Below, in pieces: positions 9,378 to 17,453 of a stretch of 64,000 nt of DNA. This DNA is from Thermoplasmata archaeon UBA61 (lineage in GTDB: Archaea; Thermoplasmatota; Thermoplasmata; Lutacidiplasmatales; UBA184). The stretch lies in NCBI GenBank assembly GCA_002503985.1, contig DASW01000008.1:124001-188000 (forward strand), in the 5' to 3' direction. The position numbers and the translations under genes were made by a program. How positions within the stretch are numbered: the first letter of the stretch is position 1; each line of letters starts with the position of its first letter. The notes under the pieces are model-generated. The model did no database searches. It was not told the origin of the DNA and saw only the letters and a program-made list of their open reading frames with translations.

Positions 9378-9584
9378 ATGTTCGACTCTATCGACGATTG
9401 GCTGATTATTGCCGTGGTGGCGGGAATCCTGTTTTACGGCTCTTCGAAGCTCCCACAACTGGCCCACAGCCTTGGGCGCTCGGTGGGCGAGTTCAAGAAG
9501 GGCCGCCTTGAGGTCGAGCGTGAACTGAAGGCCGAGCAGGCTGCCGCTGCGAACGCGTCCGCACCCACGGGCCCGGCCCACTAG
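9378..9584 (+). CDS. tatA: Tat translocase subunit TatA
   Basis: 68 residues: a short N-terminus, one transmembrane helix (WLIIAVVAGILFY), the hinge GSSKLPQLAHSLGRSVGEFKKG, which is the canonical TatA amphipathic helix, and an acidic/alanine-rich tail. TatA forms the pore of the twin-arginine translocase for folded proteins. The ATG at 9378 is preferred over 9360 because it has the better ribosome binding site and gives the standard N-terminus. tatC follows 103 bp downstream. Confidence 0.93.
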   Translation: MFDSIDDWLIIAVVAGILFYGSSKLPQLAHSLGRSVGEFKKGRLEVERELKAEQAAAANASAPTGPAH

Positions 9585-9687
9585 AGCGGACGCCGCGAGC
9601 CGGCATGCGCGAGGGGTCGGAGAGATCGATAAGCGCGTCCTCGTCAGACCTCCTCGGCTTGGGGTCGAACGGAGAGGCCCTTGGCTG

Positions 9688-10524
9688 ATGCGCGACCTTG
9701 ACCGGATCCTCGCCCTCCTCGCGGAAGTGCGCCGTCGCCTGATTCGAATCGCCTTAGTGCTCGGACCGCTCTTTGGATTCCTGCTCTTCTTCGAGCTCAA
9801 GCCGATCGGCATCCCCATCTTCGGGGTCTCCGTGCCGTTCGCCTACCCTTGGCCTAACCCGTTCTACAACGTTTCCGCCCAGGTGTTTCTCGCCATGGTC
9901 GCCTGGATGCTGCCACCGGGCGTTCGGCTCCTGAACGTCGGCGTCGGCGATTCGATCTTCGCGCAGATGGAGATCGGTCTCCTCCTAACGCTGATCCTCG
10001 GGATGCCATGGATCGTACATGAGGTCGGAGCGTTCCTCGTGCCGGCGCTGCGTCGAAACGAGCGCGCGCTGATCCGCCAGATCGGGATCCCGGCCACGGC
10101 CCTGTTCGCCCTCGGGACCGCGGTCGGCCTCCTGTTCATCACCCCGTTCACGTTCCGCCTCCTCTTCTTCTACGTCTCGGCGATGAACCTCGAGCCGGTG
10201 CTCGGGGTCCAGGACTTCGTGACGTTCGCTCTCGTCTATTCCCTCGCCTTCGGAGTCGTCTGCGAGCTCCCGGTCTTCATCTACGCATTGACGCGGCTCG
10301 GGATGGTCAAGGCCTCCGCGTGGAAGAAGCACTGGCGGGGCGCGGTCATCGGCGCCCTCGTCTTCGGGATGGTGATCACGCCGGACAACTCAGGGATCAC
10401 GATGATGTTGATCGCGACCCCGATGATCGGCCTGTACATGGGGGGAGCCTACTTCGCGGCCCGTTGGGAGGCCCGGCGGGACTCCGGCCGCGTCCGTCCT
10501 AGCGTTGCTGTAGGGACGGGGTGA
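9688..10524 (+). CDS. tatC: Tat translocase subunit TatC
   Basis: 278 residues with six hydrophobic segments. The family pattern is visible: an Arg-rich N-terminus (LLAEVRRRLI), the cytosolic loop around ALRRNERALIRQ, FALVYSLAFGVVCELPVF for the conserved Phe-Gly/Glu-Leu-Pro segment in the middle, and VFGMVITPDNSG near the end. TatC recognises the twin-arginine signal. It overlaps no neighbour but is only 4 bp ahead of a second TatA/B-like gene. The Rieske gene downstream encodes a Tat signal, so this may be a locally dedicated export machine. Confidence 0.95.
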   Translation: MRDLDRILALLAEVRRRLIRIALVLGPLFGFLLFFELKPIGIPIFGVSVPFAYPWPNPFYNVSAQVFLAMVAWMLPPGVRLLNVGVGDSIFAQMEIGLLLTLILGMPWIVHEVGAFLVPALRRNERALIRQIGIPATALFALGTAVGLLFITPFTFRLLFFYVSAMNLEPVLGVQDFVTFALVYSLAFGVVCELPVFIYALTRLGMVKASAWKKHWRGAVIGALVFGMVITPDNSGITMMLIATPMIGLYMGGAYFAARWEARRDSGRVRPSVAVGTG

Positions 10525-10528
10525 ACGA

Positions 10529-10933
10529 ATGGCGCTCTTCTCCGAGATCGACTGGATCGTGATCGCGGGGGTCGCCGCGTTCCTGTTCTTCGGTCCCGAG
10601 GGTCAGAAGTTCGTCCGGCAAATGGGCCGGTGGTACGCTCGGATGCTCAAGTTCAAGGAGGAGATCCTGAGCGAGGTGGCCGTGTCCGCTGGCGTACCGA
10701 TCGGACCGGCCACGTCGGCAGGGTCGCTTCGCGCGTCGCTCCTGGGTCCCGAACCCCCCGCGGACCCTCCGACGGCGGCCATGGCCACCCAAACGCTGCC
10801 GGGGATCATCACTCAAGTCCAGCCCGTGGCGATGTGGGCCGTAGAGACCCAGACCCTCGGCGCCGGAATGGGAGTCGGGACCTGGTGGGTCGCGACGACC
10901 AATGCGCCCGGGGAGGTGGTGCGTCTCCGATGA
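10529..10933 (+). CDS. Second TatA/TatB-like protein
   Basis: 134 residues: an N-terminal helix (WIVIAGVAAFLFFGPEG), a Gly-Pro hinge and the amphipathic stretch QKFVRQMGRWYARMLKFKEEI, as in TatA/B. A longer C-terminal tail of about 85 residues has no family match. The FGPE-like hinge and longer tail resemble TatB more than TatA, although a TatB role in archaea is not generally established. The stop overlaps the start of the next gene (ATGA). Confidence 0.8.
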   Translation: MALFSEIDWIVIAGVAAFLFFGPEGQKFVRQMGRWYARMLKFKEEILSEVAVSAGVPIGPATSAGSLRASLLGPEPPADPPTAAMATQTLPGIITQVQPVAMWAVETQTLGAGMGVGTWWVATTNAPGEVVRLR

Positions 10934-11112
10934 CCCTCTCGGTCGACGACGAGATCACGATCACCGAGGTGGCCGTCATCCTGATCGGGATCGCCATCAC
11001 CTGGGCCGTCTACCGCCGAGGCAAGGGCGAGGACCAACCGCAAACGGGGTCGGTTCCCACTCCAGGACATGCGAGGGAGACCGCCGACGAGGGCCGGAGA
11101 CCCGTCGAATGA
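10930..11112 (+). CDS. Small single-helix membrane protein in the Tat-Rieske operon
   Basis: 60 residues with one transmembrane helix (TEVAVILIGIAITWAVY) and a polar C-terminal tail. It overlaps both neighbours by four bases (ATGA at each end), which argues strongly that it is translated and belongs with the Tat/Rieske genes. Family unknown; candidate roles are a small subunit of the cytochrome complex or a Tat accessory. Confidence 0.7.
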   Translation: MTLSVDDEITITEVAVILIGIAITWAVYRRGKGEDQPQTGSVPTPGHARETADEGRRPVE

Positions 11113-11942
11113 ACCCGTCGTGTGCGACGTGTCCCTCGCTCTCCGCGGCCTGGGGAAACGCGCTTCCGGTCCCGGTAGGAAGGATGTACCGGATGTCGGT
11201 CCGTCCTCGTCGCGTGAGCGCTCGCACCTCGGAGCCGGAGGAGGATGACCCCGTCGACGAGACTCGAAGGAACTTCCTCAAGCTCGTCGCCGTGGCCGGC
11301 GTCATCGGCGCGGTCGGCGGTGGCATCGGCGGCGCGCTCCAGTACGCGGGTCGGCCCCCGACGGTCGGGCTGTCCAATTATCCGAGCGTCCAGCTCCAGG
11401 ACGTCGACGGTTCGCTGCTGACCGCATCGAAAGTGATGAAGGAGTACAACGTCACCACTCCGGACGCCCTCACGTTCAACTATCCCCTGACCAACGAACC
11501 GAACCTGCTAATCAACCTGGCACCGCCTTCCGGGGGCAGCGGGGGCGCCACCCACGTGAAGGGAGGGGTCGGCCCCAGCGGCTCGATCGTGGCGTTCAGC
11601 GGGATCTGCCAGCACCTGGGATGCCAGGTCCCGAGCCTCGCCTTCTACCCCCCCGGGACGTGCCCTCAGAGCTTCGGGAACCAGAATTTCTACATTCACT
11701 GCAGCTGCCACGGGTCCACCTACGACCCCACCAACGGAGCGTCGAACCTGACGGGCCCGGCGGTCCAGCCGCTCCCCCAGGTGACGCTGCAATGGAACTC
11801 CAGCGACGACTCCCTGTGGGCGGTCGGCATGACGGGGCCGACGGTCCTGGGGCACTCGAACACGCTGCAGGGCGGGACCGGGGTCGGTTCCGTTTCGCGA
11901 CTTCAACAGCAATCGCCGGTCATCCTCTGTAGTTTCCCGTAG
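11109..11942 (+). CDS. Rieske iron-sulfur protein with a twin-arginine signal
   Basis: 277 residues from the ATG that overlaps the previous stop; a later in-frame ATG at 11184 after an AGGAAGG element is also possible. A Tat signal (TRRNFLK, about 52-58) precedes a hydrophobic Ala/Gly segment that likely stays as the anchor. The 2Fe-2S ligands are C167 and H169 in CQHLGC and C198 and H201 in CSCHG; C172 and C200 would form the usual disulfide. It is the electron-transfer subunit of a bc1/b6f-like complex with the cytochrome b encoded next, acting on the outer membrane face. The preceding Tat genes supply its export route. Confidence 0.95.
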   Translation: MNPSCATCPSLSAAWGNALPVPVGRMYRMSVRPRRVSARTSEPEEDDPVDETRRNFLKLVAVAGVIGAVGGGIGGALQYAGRPPTVGLSNYPSVQLQDVDGSLLTASKVMKEYNVTTPDALTFNYPLTNEPNLLINLAPPSGGSGGATHVKGGVGPSGSIVAFSGICQHLGCQVPSLAFYPPGTCPQSFGNQNFYIHCSCHGSTYDPTNGASNLTGPAVQPLPQVTLQWNSSDDSLWAVGMTGPTVLGHSNTLQGGTGVGSVSRLQQQSPVILCSFP

Positions 11943-11950
11943 GAGGGGCG

Positions 11951-13471
11951 GTGTCGTTCGAAGAGCGGTTCAATCGGACCCTGGACCGAGTCTGGGCCTG
12001 GTTCGAGCGACAGGTGGGCCTTGCCCACACTCCGCCGGAGCCCCCGAGGGAAGGGAGCTTTCAGCCCTCGGCGTGGACCGGCGCTTTCGTACTCGCCGCG
12101 TTCGTGTACCAGATCCTGAGCGGCGGGCTCTTGCTCCTGTACTACCAGCCGAGCGTGTACCCGACCTTGACGCAATGCGGTCAAGCCTCCGGGGTCCTCT
12201 CGTCCTCCCCCGCCGCGTGGTGCAGCACCTTCTACATCATGCACTCGGTGCCCCTCGGTTCTCTCCTCCTCACCTCCCACCTCTACGGCGCCTACGCCGT
12301 GATTCTGCTCCTGTTCGTCCACCTGTTCCGGGGATACTACGTCGGGACGTACAAGCGGCCGGGGCGCAAGGGCAGCTGGATCGTCGGTGTCGTTCTCATG
12401 CTCTTGGTACTGGGCATGGGATTCACCGGCTACCTCCTCGCGTACACCCAGCTCTCGTACAACGCGACGCAGGTGAGCGTGACGCTCGCGCAGGCCCTCC
12501 CCGTGGTCGGGCCCGCGCTCGCCAACCTCCTCATCGGGGACGGGACCCCCCAGAGCCTCCTATCCCGGGCGTTCGCGTTCCACATTGTCCTCCTTCCCTT
12601 GGCGATCGCCCTGCTGGTCTTCCTTCACAAGCGCACCCCGATGTTCCCGCGCGTCTACCTGTACCTCGTGAAGTGGGGGCTCCTCTACGTCGGCCTCCTG
12701 CTGGGGGTGGCATCGCTCTGGTTGTGGCCGCTGCCCACGTACGCCGGTAACATCGGGGCGACCCAGCCGGTGACGGTGCCGGCATGGTACTTCCTGTGGC
12801 TGTTCAAGCTGGTCGACTTCGTGGGGGTCACGCCGGAAGAAGCGATGCTCTTCACGGTCGCCGTCGTGCTGTTCCTTCTCGTCCTGCCGTTCCTCGACCG
12901 GTCCCAACACATCCATCCGCGGGACCGGCCGGTCTTCCTGTTCCTCGGCAACTCGCTGCTCGGGTTCTTCGTCCTCATGACCGTCTGGGGAGACCTGGCG
13001 CCGGGGGTCCCGGTCACGCCGGCAGACGTGGCGCTACGACTCGGGCCCGTGCTGGTCGTGAACGCCCTCGTGGTCGCCTTCTTCTACGGGCGCTATCGGA
13101 GGACCGGGGGGGCTCCCACCGCGACGCGGGAGCCGACCCCAGTGCCGTCGCCTGCGCCCGGCCCGGAGACGTCGAGCGTCGTGTCCCCTTCCCCACCGTC
13201 AAACCTTCGGGGGTCGACGATTACCCTCCCGATGCTCCTCTGCCTGCTCGGGGTCGTCGGGACCCTGTTCCTGCTGGCCTTCGGGTTGTGGCTTCCCTTC
13301 CTCTTCCTCCTGGCGGCGTTCTTGGTGAGCATCGCCGAGGCGGCTCGGCCATCCCACCCCCCGAGCAGCGGTCTCCGCTCCGGGTCTCCGGAGGCGTTGG
13401 TGTTCCCCGCCCTCGCGTTCGCCGCCGTCGCGTTCCTCCTCATTTCGCTCGTGGTCACGGTTCTGCTGTAA
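11951..13471 (+). CDS. Fused cytochrome b (b6 plus subunit-IV-like) of a bc1/b6f-type complex
   Basis: 506 residues with a GTG start behind GGAGGGG. Haem ligands are H110/H124 (14 apart) in helix B and H211/H226 (15 apart) in helix D; the latter spacing is that of b6-type proteins. The quinol-oxidation motif PEWY reads PAWY (277-280), so the usual glutamate is missing. The C-terminal third carries subunit-IV-like helices, then a Pro/Ser-rich linker and about three extra transmembrane segments not found in classical cytochrome b. With the Rieske protein it should oxidise quinol and pass electrons outward, perhaps to the cupredoxin at 8536. No cytochrome c1 gene is nearby. Confidence 0.93.
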   Translation: MSFEERFNRTLDRVWAWFERQVGLAHTPPEPPREGSFQPSAWTGAFVLAAFVYQILSGGLLLLYYQPSVYPTLTQCGQASGVLSSSPAAWCSTFYIMHSVPLGSLLLTSHLYGAYAVILLLFVHLFRGYYVGTYKRPGRKGSWIVGVVLMLLVLGMGFTGYLLAYTQLSYNATQVSVTLAQALPVVGPALANLLIGDGTPQSLLSRAFAFHIVLLPLAIALLVFLHKRTPMFPRVYLYLVKWGLLYVGLLLGVASLWLWPLPTYAGNIGATQPVTVPAWYFLWLFKLVDFVGVTPEEAMLFTVAVVLFLLVLPFLDRSQHIHPRDRPVFLFLGNSLLGFFVLMTVWGDLAPGVPVTPADVALRLGPVLVVNALVVAFFYGRYRRTGGAPTATREPTPVPSPAPGPETSSVVSPSPPSNLRGSTITLPMLLCLLGVVGTLFLLAFGLWLPFLFLLAAFLVSIAEAARPSHPPSSGLRSGSPEALVFPALAFAAVAFLLISLVVTVLL

Positions 13472-13571
13472 GAGGATCCCGGGAAGCTTCCTTGGGAAAG
13501 GACACCGGCTCTCCGGCAATGCCTTGAGATAGGGCGCCCCGGCCGGCACCACGACGGCACGGAGAGACGCA

Positions 13572-16500
13572 TCAGGCGTGACGCGAACTCATGCGCCGGT
13601 CGATCCCGTCGCACACGAGCGAGATTCCGATGCCCAGGGCGAGGATGGCGAGCAACGGGAAGAACAGCATCCACCAGTAGTTGGTCCCTACCGTGGAGAT
13701 GGGAAGGCCCTCGCAGGTTCCGACGGCGAGAATGTTCCCCCACTCGGGGAAGGCCACGGAGGGGAGGGGAGAGTACGGGGGCAGCGAGGCGACCAGGTAG
13801 TAGTATCCCTTCGACCCGCCCGGCCCGGAGCAGTCCCAGAACCAGGGGAAGATGACGAGAACGAAGAAGATCGGTGCCACATCGATCGGAAGCTGTGCCA
13901 AGAGCGGCGAGATGGAATTCGGCAAGATGTGGCGGAAGTACAGGTAGGGGCGGCCGGCCCCCGAGGCTCGCGCCGACTCGAGGTAGGGCTCCCGTGCGAC
14001 CATGCGGGCCTTCTCCCGCGTCGTGCGGGCGATCGTCGGCCAGAGCACGAAGCCGAACAGGAGGACGAACACCGGGAGACCTGTGCTGTTCGGCGCGACC
14101 GTCGCGAGGCCCGCGAAGAGCGCGACCACGAGGAAGAAGGAGGGGATTGCGCCCAGGGTGTCCCCGAGGAACGTCACCACCGAATCGAGCACTCCCCCTT
14201 CGTCCATGCCCGCGAGGGCGCCTAGGGTCCAGCCCAGACCCGCATCGATCGTGAGGATCCCGGCGACGATCGCGAGGTCCCACGGGGTCGCTTGCCACAG
14301 AGCGCGGGACAGGTCTGTCCCGAGACCGGGAAGAACTCCGAACGGATGGGCGGGCGAGGGACCGATGATGTTGAACGGCGGGATCCAGCTCGGGTCGATT
14401 GGGACCTGGTACAGCGAATTACGGAACACCACCAACGCGCTCAGCGCCACTGCCAGGTACGCGCCTAGGATACCTAGCCCCGCCCACAGCCCGGCGCCGA
14501 GCGGCCGTCGAGCCCATCGTTCCCTCAGGGTGGGTCGTTCCGGAGGGGGTGGCCGGTCGGTGGGGGGCGTGACCGCGTTGCCTCCCGGAGAAGGGGCGAG
14601 CCAGGGGGCGGGACGTATCCTCCACAGGGGCCGCAGTAGCACCGTGACGCCCGCGATGACCCCCGCGACAACGAGCCCGACGAAGGTGTACTCGAGGGCC
14701 GCGAAAAGCGGCGAGGGGGGAGCGGGAACACCGCAGGTCGAGGTCCGGACGAGCGGCGCGTAGTCTCCCCCCAGCCGGATGCTGTTCTGCATGGAAGGGG
14801 TCCCGAGCGGGAGGGCCCCGAGCATCGCCGTGTAGTCGAACGCGTTGACGAAGGGAAGCACGCCGTAGGGGTTCAGCGTGTTCCCGTAGTCCTGCCAGAA
14901 GTTCCCGCTCTGGTTCGCGCAGTCCGAACCGAGGATGTTCCCGGAGAGGGCGAACCCGTTCACCGTAGCGGCAACGTTGCTCGCCGGCTGGACCGACACG
15001 TTCCAAGTGTCCAGGTAGGTCGGGGGGATTGGCGGAGCACAATCTCCCGACACGCCATCCGGGCACGAGTTGTTGTAGATGTCGAACGGCAGGAAGACGG
15101 TCGGATTGTCGACCGAGAAATAGTTGTTGTAGATCAGGTCCCCGCTCTCCGCTTCCGCAAGACCGGCGTACTGTTGGTGGGGAGCGGTCCCGGGGGCCGA
15201 CGGGTCACGGAAGGTGTTCCCCCATATGGTGTTGTTCGTGCCTCCGTACAGCAAGAGCCCATCCGGGGAGACGCACCCGTAGCAGCTCACTGCGGGACAG
15301 GCCCCCCCGCACCTCACTTCGTATCCCGGCACTAACCACGCCGGGACGAAGGTATTGGACATGACGAGGTTGTCCGAGGAGTTCCAAACCATCAGGTTCG
15401 CTTGCGGGAACGGATTCTCCGCGGCGTCCAGTATGCCCGCCAGCGTGTACAGCTCGTACATCGAGGGCCAGCCACCGACCAGAGGGTCGTTCGCCAGCGT
15501 CACGTGCTGGGCCGACACGAGCTCGATCTGCAGGAAGAAGTACGGGCCCGGAACCGGTTGGGAGGCAGGACCCCACGAGAATCCGAAAACACAGAAGCTC
15601 ACCGGGCTATCGATGTCCACGTAGGCACTCGTTCCATCGAGCAGGAGCCCCGCGAAGGTAGGGAAGCCGAAGGCGTTGAGCGAGAAGAAGTTGGACGAGA
15701 GGTTTCCATCCTGGGCGCTCCCGCACGCGTTGCACCCCGACGTCGGGTTGTTGAAGAGCTTGTACTGGTCTTGGATCGAGCCGTTCCCCGATGTCGAGAC
15801 GCCCGCCAGCTGGGCGTTCCCGAACGCCCAAAGGGGCGTGTAGACGCCGCTCGACGAGTGATAGGGTAGCGTCACGGATAGTTGGGTGGCCGTGGCGCCG
15901 ACTACAAGGGTGCCGGTCTCTTCCGCGTAGTCGGCGAGCATCACCTCGTACTGGTAGGTGCCCGGAGCCAGGTACCAGACCGGGACGTCGGGAGCCCATT
16001 CGAATCGCGGGTTGATGAAGGTGGGTCCGTCGAAGAACACGAAGACGTAGGGGACCGACGAAACGGGGTCTGGCGATCCCGAGACGGTGATCGCGTTCGT
16101 GACGCGCGTCGACCCGGCGGCGGAGCCGACAGCCGCCGGGTATCCCCAGAGCCCGCGCAGGATGAACGGGCCTGCGGTGCCTATGGCGGTCGTGCCGGTG
16201 TAGCTGAGCGAGAGTCCGGTCGACGTTTCTCCCGTGTCGCTCCCGAAGTCCATCGCGGCCGGGACCGACTGGAACTGGCCGGGGGTGCAGATGGCGATCG
16301 TCACCGGGCAGTAGTCGAGGGTCGCGGAAGTGTTCGCGGCGAGAACATCCATGGTCGAGCCATCGTAGGCTCCGATGCCGTAGTCGAGTTCGAAGTCGTT
16401 GGTCAGTCCCACCGGGTCGAGTTGTGTGCCCGTCGCCGCGAACGAAGCTAGCGAGACCGGGGCGGGTTGCCCCGAGCTCGTGGAGTTGAACACCAGCCAA

Positions 16501-17453
16501 TCAAAGTTCCCCGCCGTATGGATGCCACCGGCGGCCAGGACGCTGTAGTTGAACCAACACTCCTGATCTCCGCTGGCGGTCAGCGACGAATTGAGGTAGA
16601 CCGTCAGCGTGAACGGCAGCGGGGCATGGATGTACGGCCCTTCGCCGACGTAGACTCCGGTGATGACCGACCCGTTCGAGCTGTGACGTAGGATCGTGGA
16701 CGTTCCGCCCGGGAACGTTCCGGTCATGCTCGAGAAGTTCCAGGTGTCCTCACCCAGGTTGAGCGTATCGTTATGCTGGAAGTAATCGACGGCGTTCTGG
16801 GCCCAGAACTCGTATCCCCGCGTACCTTGAATGGTGACGTTGGTGAGCACCGCGTTCAATTGAATCCCCCATATGTCGGGGGTGTCGTCGTCCAGGTAGA
16901 GAGCGTTCAGCTGGTTCACGGTCAGCGTTCCGGCCACGCTGGACGCCTCGAGGTTCGTCGCCTCGATGCTCCCGGAGGTATCGTTCTCGCCATAGTAGGC
17001 GATGCCCGATGGGGCCGGGGTGCTGTTGTAGGACGAGCTGACGTTGGAGGCAGGGAGCGCGTATCCGGGCACGGCCACCCCATCGACCATCTGGGCCGGA
17101 CGACCCACGTATGGGAGTCGAATGTCCCGCGGCGACACTCCTTGTTCGGCGAGCCCGCTCGCCGTCTCCGCGACCCGCCGGTCGAACGCCTGAGAAACGG
17201 GCGAGGACCCGGCTCCCCAGGCGAGCGTTCCGCCCGGGGGCGAGGCCGGGGTTGTCCCCCCCGAGCCGTTAGTCGTCGAGGCGTTCCCACCCCGAGCCGT
17301 CGAACCGTTGGGGGTCCCCTGAGCGAGGCCAAGGCCGCCGGCGGAAACGACGAGGACCAACAGGACGCTCCCGACCAGCAGCGCGCGCAGGGCGCTCGGC
17401 CCGGGACGACCCCGAGCGAGATGCAACGTAGTCGGGAATCGCCAGGCGGTCAA
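13572..17453 (-). CDS. Thermopsin / NosD-like beta-helix / DppC-type ABC permease fusion
   Basis: 1293 residues from a TTG start. That start overlaps the stop of the upstream permease gene (TTGA) and has a GGAGGTG site 8 nt ahead; the longer open frame to 17513 would overlap dppB by 64 bp. Order: a signal-like hydrophobic segment (about 20-45); a thermopsin-family (A5) domain, with SIQLNAVLTNVTIQG-type and WAQNAV motifs (about 90-560); a repeat region with N-rich turns like a NosD beta-helix (about 680-800); one membrane helix (about 915-940); then a DppC permease (about 980-1293) with an EAA-like loop at about 1160-1180. Known thermopsins are acid proteases outside the cell. Fused to a peptide importer, it could feed peptides directly (inference). 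No ATPase or binding-protein gene is nearby. Confidence 0.88.
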   Translation of the reverse strand: MTAWRFPTTLHLARGRPGPSALRALLVGSVLLVLVVSAGGLGLAQGTPNGSTARGGNASTTNGSGGTTPASPPGGTLAWGAGSSPVSQAFDRRVAETASGLAEQGVSPRDIRLPYVGRPAQMVDGVAVPGYALPASNVSSSYNSTPAPSGIAYYGENDTSGSIEATNLEASSVAGTLTVNQLNALYLDDDTPDIWGIQLNAVLTNVTIQGTRGYEFWAQNAVDYFQHNDTLNLGEDTWNFSSMTGTFPGGTSTILRHSSNGSVITGVYVGEGPYIHAPLPFTLTVYLNSSLTASGDQECWFNYSVLAAGGIHTAGNFDWLVFNSTSSGQPAPVSLASFAATGTQLDPVGLTNDFELDYGIGAYDGSTMDVLAANTSATLDYCPVTIAICTPGQFQSVPAAMDFGSDTGETSTGLSLSYTGTTAIGTAGPFILRGLWGYPAAVGSAAGSTRVTNAITVSGSPDPVSSVPYVFVFFDGPTFINPRFEWAPDVPVWYLAPGTYQYEVMLADYAEETGTLVVGATATQLSVTLPYHSSSGVYTPLWAFGNAQLAGVSTSGNGSIQDQYKLFNNPTSGCNACGSAQDGNLSSNFFSLNAFGFPTFAGLLLDGTSAYVDIDSPVSFCVFGFSWGPASQPVPGPYFFLQIELVSAQHVTLANDPLVGGWPSMYELYTLAGILDAAENPFPQANLMVWNSSDNLVMSNTFVPAWLVPGYEVRCGGACPAVSCYGCVSPDGLLLYGGTNNTIWGNTFRDPSAPGTAPHQQYAGLAEAESGDLIYNNYFSVDNPTVFLPFDIYNNSCPDGVSGDCAPPIPPTYLDTWNVSVQPASNVAATVNGFALSGNILGSDCANQSGNFWQDYGNTLNPYGVLPFVNAFDYTAMLGALPLGTPSMQNSIRLGGDYAPLVRTSTCGVPAPPSPLFAALEYTFVGLVVAGVIAGVTVLLRPLWRIRPAPWLAPSPGGNAVTPPTDRPPPPERPTLRERWARRPLGAGLWAGLGILGAYLAVALSALVVFRNSLYQVPIDPSWIPPFNIIGPSPAHPFGVLPGLGTDLSRALWQATPWDLAIVAGILTIDAGLGWTLGALAGMDEGGVLDSVVTFLGDTLGAIPSFFLVVALFAGLATVAPNSTGLPVFVLLFGFVLWPTIARTTREKARMVAREPYLESARASGAGRPYLYFRHILPNSISPLLAQLPIDVAPIFFVLVIFPWFWDCSGPGGSKGYYYLVASLPPYSPLPSVAFPEWGNILAVGTCEGLPISTVGTNYWWMLFFPLLAILALGIGISLVCDGIDRRMSSRHA

